A program made the position numbers and the translations under genes. The notes beneath the pieces were generated by a model that did no database searches, had not been told where the DNA came from, and saw only the letters and a list, made by a program, of their open reading frames with translations. From contig URSZ01000002.1 in NCBI GenBank assembly GCA_900550635.1, positions 1-49,267 of the forward strand: 49,267 bases of DNA. Direction: 5' to 3'. Numbering within the stretch: the stretch's first letter is position 1; the number at the start of each line of letters is the position of its first letter. This DNA is from an uncultured Prevotella sp. (lineage in GTDB: Bacteria; Bacteroidota; Bacteroidia; Bacteroidales; Bacteroidaceae). Below are positions 42,828 to 49,267 of the stretch, in pieces.

Positions 42828-43688
42828 TTGCTCGTTCTATCAGACTGGGCTATGCGAAGGCCTCGAAGTGTGGGACGTGCAACAGGTACAGACTCCCGCG
42901 CTTTTTCTGTATGTATTGGTCTTAAAACTATCATCTTACCCAATAGCATAACCAGCATAGGCGAAAAAGCATTCTATCGTTGTCGGGGACTTCATACTAT
43001 CACCTTGCCCGATAAAATAACCAATATTGGCTATGAAGCATTCAGGGATTGTTTTTTACTCGACACACTGATAACATTATCTGAAAATCCACCTACATTA
43101 GACGATGAAGTATTCCTGCCAAACAGCGATATGGTAGTTTTCGTACCTAAAGGCTGCGAGACCACCTATCAAAATGCAGAAGGTTGGAAAGACTTTGAAA
43201 TTAAGATTATCATTGAAAATCCGGTTACTTCGATTACTTTAAATACCGAACAGCTCACAATGGAGTATGGCACGAAGGAACAACTCACGGCAACAGTAGC
43301 GCCCGATTACGCAGACTACCCCGGCCTGACATGGACGAGCGACAACGAGGAAGTAGCAACCGTTGACGAGAGCGGGTTGGTTACGGCTGTAAGCGAAGGG
43401 ACGGCAACGATTACGGCCACGGCTAACGACGGCAGCGGCGTGTCGGCCTCTTGCGTGGTGACGGTTACTTTCATCGACGGCATTGCCGACATTGAAACGA
43501 GCAAGGTAACAGTACTTGCCGCTAACGGCAGGATAACCGTCTCGGGTAAAGAGCAGAACGATACCGTTGCCGTTTACGACACGGGCGGCAGGTTGCTGTA
43601 CCGGGGCGAGAGCGACGTTATCGACGTGCCCCGCAAAGCCATGTACATAACGGTAAGCGGAAAGAGTTACAAGGTTGTTGTGCAATAA
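42828..43688 (+). CDS. Truncated BspA-type LRR / Big2 surface protein
   Basis: As an open frame it encodes 286 residues, but recognisable family sequence starts only near residue 31 (base 42918). BspA-type LRR_5 repeats span about 32-110 (LKTIILPNSITSIGEKAFYRCRGLHTITLPDKITNIGYEAFRDC); a bacterial Ig-like Big2 domain spans about 127-215 (VTSITLNTEQLTMEYG...ATITATANDGSG). A T9SS-like tail ends the protein (VAVYDTGGRLLYRGES...YKVVVQ). There is no signal peptide and only about two LRR units, so it looks like a 5'-deleted remnant or recombination product of a larger adhesin. The LRR part is AT-rich (21 G/C in 43021-43080), while the Big2 part is GC-rich (38 in 43381-43440). Confidence 0.65.
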   Translation: MLVLSDWAMRRPRSVGRATGTDSRAFSVCIGLKTIILPNSITSIGEKAFYRCRGLHTITLPDKITNIGYEAFRDCFLLDTLITLSENPPTLDDEVFLPNSDMVVFVPKGCETTYQNAEGWKDFEIKIIIENPVTSITLNTEQLTMEYGTKEQLTATVAPDYADYPGLTWTSDNEEVATVDESGLVTAVSEGTATITATANDGSGVSASCVVTVTFIDGIADIETSKVTVLAANGRITVSGKEQNDTVAVYDTGGRLLYRGESDVIDVPRKAMYITVSGKSYKVVVQ

Positions 43689-43732
43689 ATACCGGGAATT
43701 TTACTTTGTTGATTATTCCCTTATTACAAAAA

Positions 43733-43768
43733 CCAGCGCGGCGGAGTAATAAAACTCCGCCGCGCTCT
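43733..43768. terminator. Terminator between the BspA-like gene and pdxJ
   Basis: AGCGCGGCGGAGT (43735-43747) pairs perfectly with 43754-43766 across a 6-base loop. It sits between convergent genes and may serve both. Confidence 0.85.
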
Positions 43769-43814
43769 TATTACGCTTTTATTTCAAAGTCTGTGATATT
43801 AAGTCCAAACGTAG

Positions 43815-44531
43815 TCAGCCCTTCAGGCATTCCAAGTATTTGTGTATCGTGTTTTCCAAACCAAGGTAAAGGGCGTCGCAAATAAGTGCGTGACCAATGC
43901 TTACTTCGTCAGTCTCCGGAATGCAATTATGAAAGTACGTAAGGTTCTCGAGGCTTAAATCGTGCCCCGCGTTTACACCCAAGCATATTGATTTGGCATG
44001 CGCCGCAGCAGCAATAAAAGGTTTTATTGCAAGTTCCCTGTTGTGCGCGTAACTTTCAGCATAAGGGCCAGTGTAAAGTTCTATGCGGTCAGCGTTTGCT
44101 TTGGCTGCATAGTCGATGTATTCCAACACCGGGTCAACAAACAAAGAAGTACGTATTCCTGCTTTTTTGAACTCGCTTACGATTTCAGTTAAGAAGCTTT
44201 GTTCTTCTTTTGTGTTCCAGCCATGGTTGGAAGTAAGCTGCTCGGGTTTGTCGGGCACAAGGGTTACTTGCGTTGGCTTCACTTCCAGAACCAAGTCGAT
44301 GAATTTCCGGATAGGGTAGCCTTCGATATTGAACTCTGTGGTTATTTGTTGCCTTAGTTCCCTTACATCATTATATCTTATGTGGCGTTCATCGGGGCGG
44401 GGATGTACTGTAATTCCTTCTGCACCGAACTTCTCGCAATCGGCAGCTACAGCAAGCACATTGGGCATGTTACCACCGCGGGCATTGCGCAATGTTGCTA
44501 TTTTGTTGATGTTTACGCTTAGTCTTGTCAT
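43815..44531 (-). CDS. pdxJ: Pyridoxine 5'-phosphate synthase
   Basis: 238 residues from ATG 44531 (MTRLSVNINKIATLRNARGGNMPNVLAVAADCEKFGAEG), exactly where PdxJ sequence begins; the frame stays open 159 bases further upstream, but that stretch crosses the promoter and is not family sequence. PdxJ condenses 1-deoxyxylulose 5-phosphate with 3-amino-2-oxopropyl phosphate, the last step of de novo vitamin B6 synthesis. Visible motifs: GITVHPRPDERHIR (active-site His), VTLVPDKPEQLTSNHGW, the VNAGHDLSLENL loop and ISIGHALI-like EVSIGHALICDAL near the end. It is divergent from nadK across a symmetrical promoter. No anomalies. Confidence 0.96.
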   Translation of the reverse strand: MTRLSVNINKIATLRNARGGNMPNVLAVAADCEKFGAEGITVHPRPDERHIRYNDVRELRQQITTEFNIEGYPIRKFIDLVLEVKPTQVTLVPDKPEQLTSNHGWNTKEEQSFLTEIVSEFKKAGIRTSLFVDPVLEYIDYAAKANADRIELYTGPYAESYAHNRELAIKPFIAAAAHAKSICLGVNAGHDLSLENLTYFHNCIPETDEVSIGHALICDALYLGLENTIHKYLECLKG

Positions 44532-44558
44532 ATTATTATGTATAATAACAAATTGTTG

Positions 44559-44588
44559 TACATTTGCAGTAATTAGGCTGCAAATGTA
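44559..44588. promoter_or_regulatory. Symmetrical divergent promoter of pdxJ and nadK
   Basis: TACATTTGCAG (44559-44569) and CTGCAAATGTA (44578-44588) form a perfect 11-bp inverted repeat with an 8-base centre. The left arm contains a plus-strand -7 box TACATTTG (44559-44566) for nadK, and the right arm the same box on the minus strand for pdxJ. The predicted start sites fall in the centre, so each polymerase would cover the other's -7 box. Confidence 0.7.
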
Positions 44589-44627
44589 ACGAAAACAAAC
44601 ATAACATACTCCACACAAACTCCGAAT

Positions 44628-45512
44628 ATGGTAAAAAGTAAACTTATTATAGCATTGTTTGGCAATACGCACCAAACAAAAAAGAGCCATTACGCGTCTT
44701 TGGTAGTAAAACTATTCAAGGAAAAAGGGGCAGAAATTTTTGTGGAGCAGGAATTTTACAAATGCGCAGCTGAAAACATCGGTTATTTCGATGAACGCCA
44801 CATTTTCAATTCCTTTGATTTCGACGCAGATTTGGCCGTAAGTTTGGGCGGTGACGGAACTTTTTTGCGCGCAGCACGTTTTGTGCGTGAGAAAGGCATT
44901 CCTATTTTAGGAATAAACATAGGACATTTAGGGTTTATGGCCGAAGTTAACCCGTCGGATATACAAACTGTAATAGAAGACGTATGCAACGACAATTATG
45001 TAATAGAACGACGCAGTGTAATAGAAGCCGCCTTGTCGGGCAACGGACTTGGGATTTACCCATTTGCCCTGAATGAAGTTGCCGTTCTGAAACAGGACAT
45101 TTCTTCCATGATTAAAATCCGCGTGTCCGTTAATGGGGAGTACATGACTACTTACTCTGCCGATGGTCTTATTATTGCCACGCCCACAGGTTCTACCGGT
45201 TACGCTCTTTCCGCAGGCGGTCCCGTGGTTGTCCCCGAATCGAGATCATTCGTCATAACAGCCGTCGCACCGCATAGCCTTAATGTAAGACCTATTGTTT
45301 TGTGCGACAATATAGAAGTAAAATTAGAGGTTAAGAGCCGCTCACACAATTACCTCGTGTCAGTTGACGGACGCAGTATCCGTTGTGACGAGAAAGACAT
45401 CCTTACAATACGCAGGGCACCTTACGACATAAACATTGCGCGTTGCATTAACAAAACGTATTTCGATACCTTGCGCGAGAAACTCATGTGGGATGGCGAT
45501 TTGCAAAAGTAA
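44628..45512 (+). CDS. nadK: NAD kinase
   Basis: 294 residues, the normal bacterial length. Phosphorylates NAD to NADP. Motifs: GGDGTFLRAARFV with the catalytic GGDGT (74-78), GINIGHLGFMAEV, LNEVAVLKQD (NE motif), ADGLIIATPTGSTGYALSAGGPVV, and the C-terminal VSVDGRS. The start codon fits family length and lies about 60 bases from the divergent promoter. Possible co-regulation with pdxJ is inferred from the shared dyad. Followed by RNase P RNA on the same strand after 100 bases. Confidence 0.97.
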   Translation: MVKSKLIIALFGNTHQTKKSHYASLVVKLFKEKGAEIFVEQEFYKCAAENIGYFDERHIFNSFDFDADLAVSLGGDGTFLRAARFVREKGIPILGINIGHLGFMAEVNPSDIQTVIEDVCNDNYVIERRSVIEAALSGNGLGIYPFALNEVAVLKQDISSMIKIRVSVNGEYMTTYSADGLIIATPTGSTGYALSAGGPVVVPESRSFVITAVAPHSLNVRPIVLCDNIEVKLEVKSRSHNYLVSVDGRSIRCDEKDILTIRRAPYDINIARCINKTYFDTLREKLMWDGDLQK

Positions 45513-45593
45513 TCCACGAAAGTGAGATTTCATCACAGTGTTTTAATTATTAATAAATTGACAACCTCATTATCAGTTGTCAGCATTTATAGG

Positions 45594-45601
45594 TAACTTT
45601 G
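45594..45601 (+). promoter_or_regulatory. -7 box for RNase P RNA
   Basis: TAACTTTG matches TAnnTTTG and lies about 12 bases before the proposed 5' end of the RNA. The nearest TTG upstream (45577-45579) is only 14 bases away. Confidence 0.5.
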
Positions 45602-45612
45602 CACCCAAAATA

Positions 45613-46030
45613 GAACAGTTCCTTGATTTGCCGCTTATATAAAACTTTATAAGAGGAAAGTCCGGGCAACACAGAGCAGTCCGCTTCTTAACAGGAAGTT
45701 ACCCGCGAGGGTGAATTACTGCAGAAGAAAATAACCGCCTGAAGTTTACTGAAGGCAAGGGTGAGAAGGTGAGGTAAGAGCTCACCGGTCATGCAGTGAT
45801 GTATGAGCCGTGCAGATCGGATGTTGAAAGTTCGCGTAAACCGGCGTTTGAGAGTTGCTCGCTCGATTTGATTCTTATATCAATTTATAAAGAACAAAGT
45901 ATAGGCTTTAGTCTATACGCCGGAGGGTAGAACGATAGAGCAGCGCGGTGACGTGTTGCGTAGATAAATGGCAAATGCTTTTTACCTATATGGTTAGAAG
46001 TACAAAACCCGGCTTACAGGGGAACTGTTT
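45613..46030 (+). ncRNA. rnpB: RNase P RNA
   Basis: The catalytic RNA that matures tRNA 5' ends. Recognised by the conserved GAGGAAAGTCCGGGC near the 5' end, the ACAGAGCA segment, GGGTGAGAAGGTGAGGTAAGAGCTCACC, the GCCGGAGGGTAGAACGATAGAG stretch, ATAAATGGC and the 3' AACCCGGCTTA. Ends are set by the P1 helix: AACAGTTCC (45614-45622) pairs with GGAACTGTT (46021-46029). Layout is that of the bacterial type A RNA with Bacteroidota-style peripheral helices. A strong hairpin follows at 46040. Confidence 0.93.
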
Positions 46031-46039
46031 TAATTTACA

Positions 46040-46074
46040 ATTCAGCCTTGCGTTCAGATAACGCAAGGCTGAAT
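46040..46074 (+). terminator. Terminator after RNase P RNA
   Basis: ATTCAGCCTTGCGTT (46040-46054) pairs perfectly with 46060-46074 across 5 bases. There is no T-tract, but stem strength and position just after P1 suggest it ends the RNA. Confidence 0.7.
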
Positions 46075-46167
46075 CCCTATATACTGTATCGCGTTCGGCC
46101 TTTTGCTGAAAAGCTCAAAAAGATTGAAAAATAATCCCCATAAAAATGCGATTTCAGGTACAATAAA

Positions 46168-46326
46168 TTGAAAACTCTTTTTCAGCGTGTTAACCCTACG
46201 TCGGAGCAAAGAAAAAAAGCAAGGCACATATTTCAAAATATGTCTGACCTATTTTAAAATACAAGGCACATATTTTTCGCCCTCTGAAAACCCATTTCAA
46301 AAACGTTCGGAAAATGCAGACAAAAA
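46168..46326 (+). repeat. Three-word 21-bp-pitch intergenic element R7
   Basis: Words at 46220 (B reversed, CAAGGCACATA), 46241 (A, TGTCTGACCTA) and 46262 (B reversed, CAAGGCACATA), 21 bp apart with TTTCAAAATA and TTTTAAAATA spacers. It is the only copy in which no adjacent pair of words is complementary. Flanks match R1: TGAAAACTCTTTTTCAGCGTG, GGAGCAAAG on the left; CGCCCTCTGAAAACCC and GCAGACAAAAA on the right. A perfect 9-bp hairpin (46317-46338) follows. It lies between rnpB and the convergent galK. Confidence 0.87.
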
Positions 46327-46350
46327 CAGTTTTGTCTGTTGAGCATAAAA

Positions 46351-46388
46351 AAGAAAGTACTGCAACACTCTTGTTGCAGTACTTTTTT
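46351..46388. terminator. Terminator at the 3' end of galK
   Basis: AAAGTACTGCAAC (46354-46366) pairs perfectly with 46373-46385 across 6 bases, with A- and T-runs on both sides. It lies 19 bases beyond the galK stop and could act in both directions. Confidence 0.85.
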
Positions 46389-46406
46389 CAAATGTTATGA
46401 GACGTC

Positions 46407-47567
46407 TTAGCAAAGTCTGCGAGAACCGTCACCGATAACGACATCTATTGCGATAGGCTCTTTGCCGAATTTTTCTTTGTAGGCTTGTTTTGCTGTAGTA
46501 ACAAAACTTTCATACAAATCTTCACTCACAAGGTTGATAGTGCAACCGCCGAAGCCGCCACCCATTATGCGTGAACCAGTAACTCCACAACTCATTGCCA
46601 CGTCGTTAAGGAAGTCTATTTCTGGGCATGACACTTCATATTCCTTGGATAGACCGTGATGAGTTTCAAACATCTTGCGGCCAACCTCCTCGTAATCGTC
46701 CTCTTCAAGAGCAACGCATACTTCGAGCACGCGGTACTTTTCACCGATTACATATTTAGCACGCAGCAAATCTTCTTCGCTTACATCATTTTTCACAGCC
46801 CACAGCATATCGTAGGTTGCGTCACGCAGAGATTTGACTCCGGGGAATCGTTTTGCCAATGCAGCAGCAACGTTCTCGCAACTTTTTCTGCGGTGGTTGT
46901 AAGCTGAGTTTGCAAGTTCATGCTTTACTTGCGAATTAAGCAAAACGAGTTTATAGCCATTGGGGTGGAACGGGAAATATTTATATTGCAAAGAACGGCA
47001 GTCGAGACGCATTAAACTTCCTGCCTGTCCGAAAACAGAAGCAAACTGGTCCATTATACCGCAATTCGTTCCGATGTAATTGTGCTCTGTAGCCTGGCCC
47101 ACTTTAGCCAAAGTAAACTTGTCGATTTTGTTTTCTCCGAACAAATCATTCAAGGCAAATGCAAATGTGCTCTCCAATGCAGCAGAAGATGACATACCTG
47201 CTCCTAAAGGCACATCGCCGGCGAACGCAGTATTGAATCCTTCTACCGGCACACCCAATTTCATCATTTCGCGGCAAACTCCGTATACAAAACGGAAGTG
47301 CGTTGCCGAAGGCCCTTGCTCATCGTCCAAGCTGAACTCCACGTAATCTTTAAGGTCAATGGAATACGCGCAGACTTTGCGGGTTTTATTTGGTTTGATT
47401 TCTGCTATTATGCCTTGCTCTACAGCACCGGGGAATACAAATCCGTCATTATAGTCGGTGTGTTCGCCTATAAGGTTTATACGTCCCGGTGAAGCATATA
47501 CATTTCCGGTTGAACCGTCGAAATGCTTGATAAAGCGACTTCTTACATCTTCAACTTTTAGTCTCAT
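46407..47567 (-). CDS. galK: Galactokinase
   Basis: 386 residues of the GHMP kinase family; phosphorylates galactose to galactose 1-phosphate with ATP. Motifs: GRINLIGEHTDYNDGFVFP (28-46, sugar-binding signature), PLGAGMSSSAALEST (120-134, GHMP ATP-binding loop), NCGIMDQFAS with the catalytic Asp, and the C-terminal GSRIMGGGFGGCTINL. The upstream sugar transporter ends 37 bases before it and galM precedes that, giving an operon galM-MFS-galK on the minus strand. GalT and GalE are not in the window. Confidence 0.97.
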   Translation of the reverse strand: MRLKVEDVRSRFIKHFDGSTGNVYASPGRINLIGEHTDYNDGFVFPGAVEQGIIAEIKPNKTRKVCAYSIDLKDYVEFSLDDEQGPSATHFRFVYGVCREMMKLGVPVEGFNTAFAGDVPLGAGMSSSAALESTFAFALNDLFGENKIDKFTLAKVGQATEHNYIGTNCGIMDQFASVFGQAGSLMRLDCRSLQYKYFPFHPNGYKLVLLNSQVKHELANSAYNHRRKSCENVAAALAKRFPGVKSLRDATYDMLWAVKNDVSEEDLLRAKYVIGEKYRVLEVCVALEEDDYEEVGRKMFETHHGLSKEYEVSCPEIDFLNDVAMSCGVTGSRIMGGGFGGCTINLVSEDLYESFVTTAKQAYKEKFGKEPIAIDVVIGDGSRRLC

Positions 47568-47604
47568 ATCGTTTTTGTGTATGTTTATGGTTAATTACTA
47601 ATGT

Positions 47605-48858
47605 TCAGTCTTTTTTGCTCACGCGGCTTCCAATGAGGGCATAGAAAAGTATGTATGCTGCGCAAGCGAGCGGGATAATGTAGCTAACCAGATAGCTGCC
47701 GGATTGTTCTGCAACCAAAGCCTGGAGGGCAACCATTACTGCACAACCGAATACCATGGTCATGAAAATACCCGATGCTGCTGCTGTGTATTTTCCAAGA
47801 CCTTCAACAGCCATGTTGAATATACCGCCCCACATTACAGAGGTGCAAAGTCCCACACAAATGAAAGCAGCTACGCCAACAGGTACTTGAACCCAAATTA
47901 CAGACAGGTTTGCCCAGTCTACGCCAGGAACTTCTACGGTCAAAGAACTTGGAGCAAACATACCGAACGCCAGCAAAGCTATTGCTGCTACGGCCACTGT
48001 AGATACCATTGCACGGCTCGAAACTTTTCCACCAATGGAACCGCCAATTGTACGGCCGATAAACATTGCAAACCAATATACGGCAGCAATAAGCGAAGCT
48101 ACTCCGGCTGAAACGCCTACATCACTTATAAGGTATTTAATCATATAAGTAGGTGTTCCCACCTCAACGCTCATGTAAAGGAATATTGCCAAAGCGCCGA
48201 GAGCAAAGTGGCGGTGTTTCAATGCGCCTTTTATAAGCTCTACCTTTACGGGTTCTTGTTTGGGCTCTTCTATCTTTGTGAACAATAATACAATGAATGC
48301 TACAACGAATATTGCAAGTGCAATGTACATAGCAGGAGCAGCGTCAACGATTGCAGTTTCTTTAGTTACTTCGCCTATAAGCGCTCCTAATATAATATAA
48401 ACTGCCACGGCCGAAGCGCTGTTGAATGCGCCGCCGATTTGTATGAGTTGGTTTCCGGTGTTGCCGCCACCACCCAATACGTTAAGAAGGGGATTTACTA
48501 CGGTGTTAAGCATACACATGCAGAAGCCAGCAATGAATGCGCCGAGAAGATAAATCCACATGCTTTCGAGTGTTCCGGAAAGCAGTTCGAGAACCATTCC
48601 GATGATTCCGACTATGAGAGCCAGAAGCGCTGTTTTTTTGTAACCGAATTTCACGATAAGCATACCCGAGGGAATACCCATTACGAGATAAGCGATGAAG
48701 TTTGCGTAGTTACCGATTTGTGACTGTACCTCAGACGCCCCAAACTGGTTTTGTACGATAACAGCCATAGGTGAGCAAAGGTTTGTCACGAAGGCAATCA
48801 TAGCGAAAAGTGCGATCATCATTATAATCGCAGCCCATTGTTTTGTTTTTTGTGCCAT
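47605..48858 (-). CDS. Glucose/galactose-type MFS transporter (FHS family)
   Basis: 417 residues with 12 hydrophobic segments. The N-terminal block (GNYANFIAYLVMGIPSGMLIVKFGYKKTALLAL) has the loop 2-3 motif of the fucose-galactose-glucose:H+ symporter family, and the central charged loop IEEPKQEPVKVELIKG separates the two halves. Its place between galM and galK makes galactose (or glucose) the likely cargo, taken up across the inner membrane with protons. Substrate specificity is inferred from the operon. 37 bases upstream of galK and 48 bases downstream of galM. Confidence 0.9.
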   Translation of the reverse strand: MAQKTKQWAAIIMMIALFAMIAFVTNLCSPMAVIVQNQFGASEVQSQIGNYANFIAYLVMGIPSGMLIVKFGYKKTALLALIVGIIGMVLELLSGTLESMWIYLLGAFIAGFCMCMLNTVVNPLLNVLGGGGNTGNQLIQIGGAFNSASAVAVYIILGALIGEVTKETAIVDAAPAMYIALAIFVVAFIVLLFTKIEEPKQEPVKVELIKGALKHRHFALGALAIFLYMSVEVGTPTYMIKYLISDVGVSAGVASLIAAVYWFAMFIGRTIGGSIGGKVSSRAMVSTVAVAAIALLAFGMFAPSSLTVEVPGVDWANLSVIWVQVPVGVAAFICVGLCTSVMWGGIFNMAVEGLGKYTAAASGIFMTMVFGCAVMVALQALVAEQSGSYLVSYIIPLACAAYILFYALIGSRVSKKD

Positions 48859-48906
48859 TAATTCTATATTTTTAATTATTAATTTATTGATTTTTTTGCT
48901 TGCTTA

Positions 48907-49266
48907 TTACTCCACACCAAATTTATATATGGTTTTTTGTGAATACAATTCTCCTGGTTTTAGAAGAACAGAAGGGAAGTAGGGGTGATTGGGGCTATCG
49001 GGGAAATGCTGTGCTTCAAAGCACAATGCACTACGACGCGGGAACGTTGCTCCGTTTTGTCCTTTGTAGCCGTCAGCCCAGTTATCAGAGTAGAACTGTA
49101 TTCCTGGTTCTGTTGTATAAACTTCCATAGAGCGTCCCGAAACAGGTTCTACGATTTTAGCAGCGAAAGTCAATTCGCCCGGTTCATGCTTGTTTAATAC
49201 AAAGCAATGGTCGTAACCTGCGCCATTCTTTATTTGCTCGTTATCCGAGTCTATGTATAAACCTAC
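48907..49266 (-). CDS. galM: Aldose 1-epimerase, C-terminal part
   Basis: The gene runs off the right edge; about 119 C-terminal residues are present, in frame from base 49266. Family segments are NGAGYDHCFVLNK, MEVYTTEPGIQFYSDNW (the catalytic-glutamate region of galactose mutarotase, TEPGIQ) and CFEAQHFPDSPNHPYFPSVLLKPGE, the conserved C-terminal block. It interconverts alpha and beta galactose so that GalK can use the sugar. First visible gene of the galM-MFS-galK operon. Confidence 0.93.
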   Translation of the reverse strand, partial: VGLYIDSDNEQIKNGAGYDHCFVLNKHEPGELTFAAKIVEPVSGRSMEVYTTEPGIQFYSDNWADGYKGQNGATFPRRSALCFEAQHFPDSPNHPYFPSVLLKPGELYSQKTIYKFGVE

Positions 49267-49267
49267 G

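Noticed and set aside
42518..42925. Two plus-strand open frames (42518-42733 and 42734-42925) as genes
   Set aside because: They abut in the same frame at a stop codon, show Cys/Arg/Tyr-rich composition without a domain, and cross the -7 box and leader of the BspA-like gene. Treated as translations of a non-coding leader.
44532..44690. Longer pdxJ with 53 extra N-terminal residues
   Set aside because: The extension crosses the divergent promoter and the nadK start region, and is Cys/Tyr-rich non-family sequence; PdxJ begins at MTRLSVNINKIATLRN.
1..49267. tRNA genes, IS elements, integrases or phage genes
   Set aside because: Reading the intergenic gaps on both strands gave no cloverleaf-like sequence with a T-loop GTTC-type motif and CCA end, and no transposase or integrase motif in any open frame.

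Overview
The window comes from the chromosome of a Bacteroidota organism, almost certainly order Bacteroidales. The evidence is Bacteroidota-type promoters (TTTG at -33, TAnnTTTG at -7), weak use of Shine-Dalgarno starts, T9SS-like C-terminal tails on secreted proteins, HU-CCDC81/SPOR proteins, a Wzi-type outer-membrane protein, a C10 (streptopain) protease, a BspA-type leucine-rich-repeat gene, and the Bacteroidales gene order DUF1599 / DoxX-like membrane protein / tpiA / SPOR / folE. Genus cannot be fixed from the sequence alone. There is no IS element, prophage, CRISPR array, tRNA or 16S/23S/5S rRNA that I could see.

Layout. 1-3.2 kb: end of a histidine operon (hisD-hisC-hisB) with a DUF6359 lipoprotein attached. 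3.5-8.6 kb, minus strand: ZapB-like protein, zapA, rny, a Wzi family protein and a lipocalin-like lipoprotein, plus a separately promoted conserved hypothetical. 9.0-13.2 kb: a two-lobed secreted aspartic protease convergent with ppdK. 13.5-19.2 kb: AT-rich addA-addB repair pair, in which AddA lacks its C-terminal nuclease domain. 19.4-21.4 kb: secreted C10 protease. 21.8-24.3 kb: Wzx flippase and a GT2 glycosyltransferase. 24.8-28.4 kb: MATE exporter, DUF3737 beta-helix protein and MalY/PatB lyase. 28.5-30.8 kb: HU/SPOR protein, a small secreted unknown and an MBL-fold hydrolase. 31-36 kb: GH36 alpha-galactosidase, carboxynorspermidine synthase-like enzyme and ThrE-type exporter. 36.5-42 kb: M23/LysM peptidase, the DUF1599-DoxX-tpiA-SPOR-folE block and a GNAT acetyltransferase. 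42.5-43.7 kb: a truncated BspA/Big2 surface gene behind a peculiar leader. 43.8-46.0 kb: divergent pdxJ and nadK, then RNase P RNA. 46.4 kb to the end, minus strand: galactose operon galM-sugar MFS-galK, which together with the alpha-galactosidase can take alpha-galactosides to galactose-1-phosphate.

The most unusual signal is a family of seven intergenic elements. Each consists of three 11-bp words on an exact 21-bp pitch (11-bp word plus 10-bp TTTTAAAATA-like spacer). The words come from a three-letter alphabet: A = TGTCNGACATA, B = TGTGCCTTGTA, C = AGTGGCTCGGA. They occur in either orientation and in different orders, within partly conserved flanks. Every intergenic gap longer than 300 bp in the window carries exactly one such element, and nothing else in those gaps explains them.
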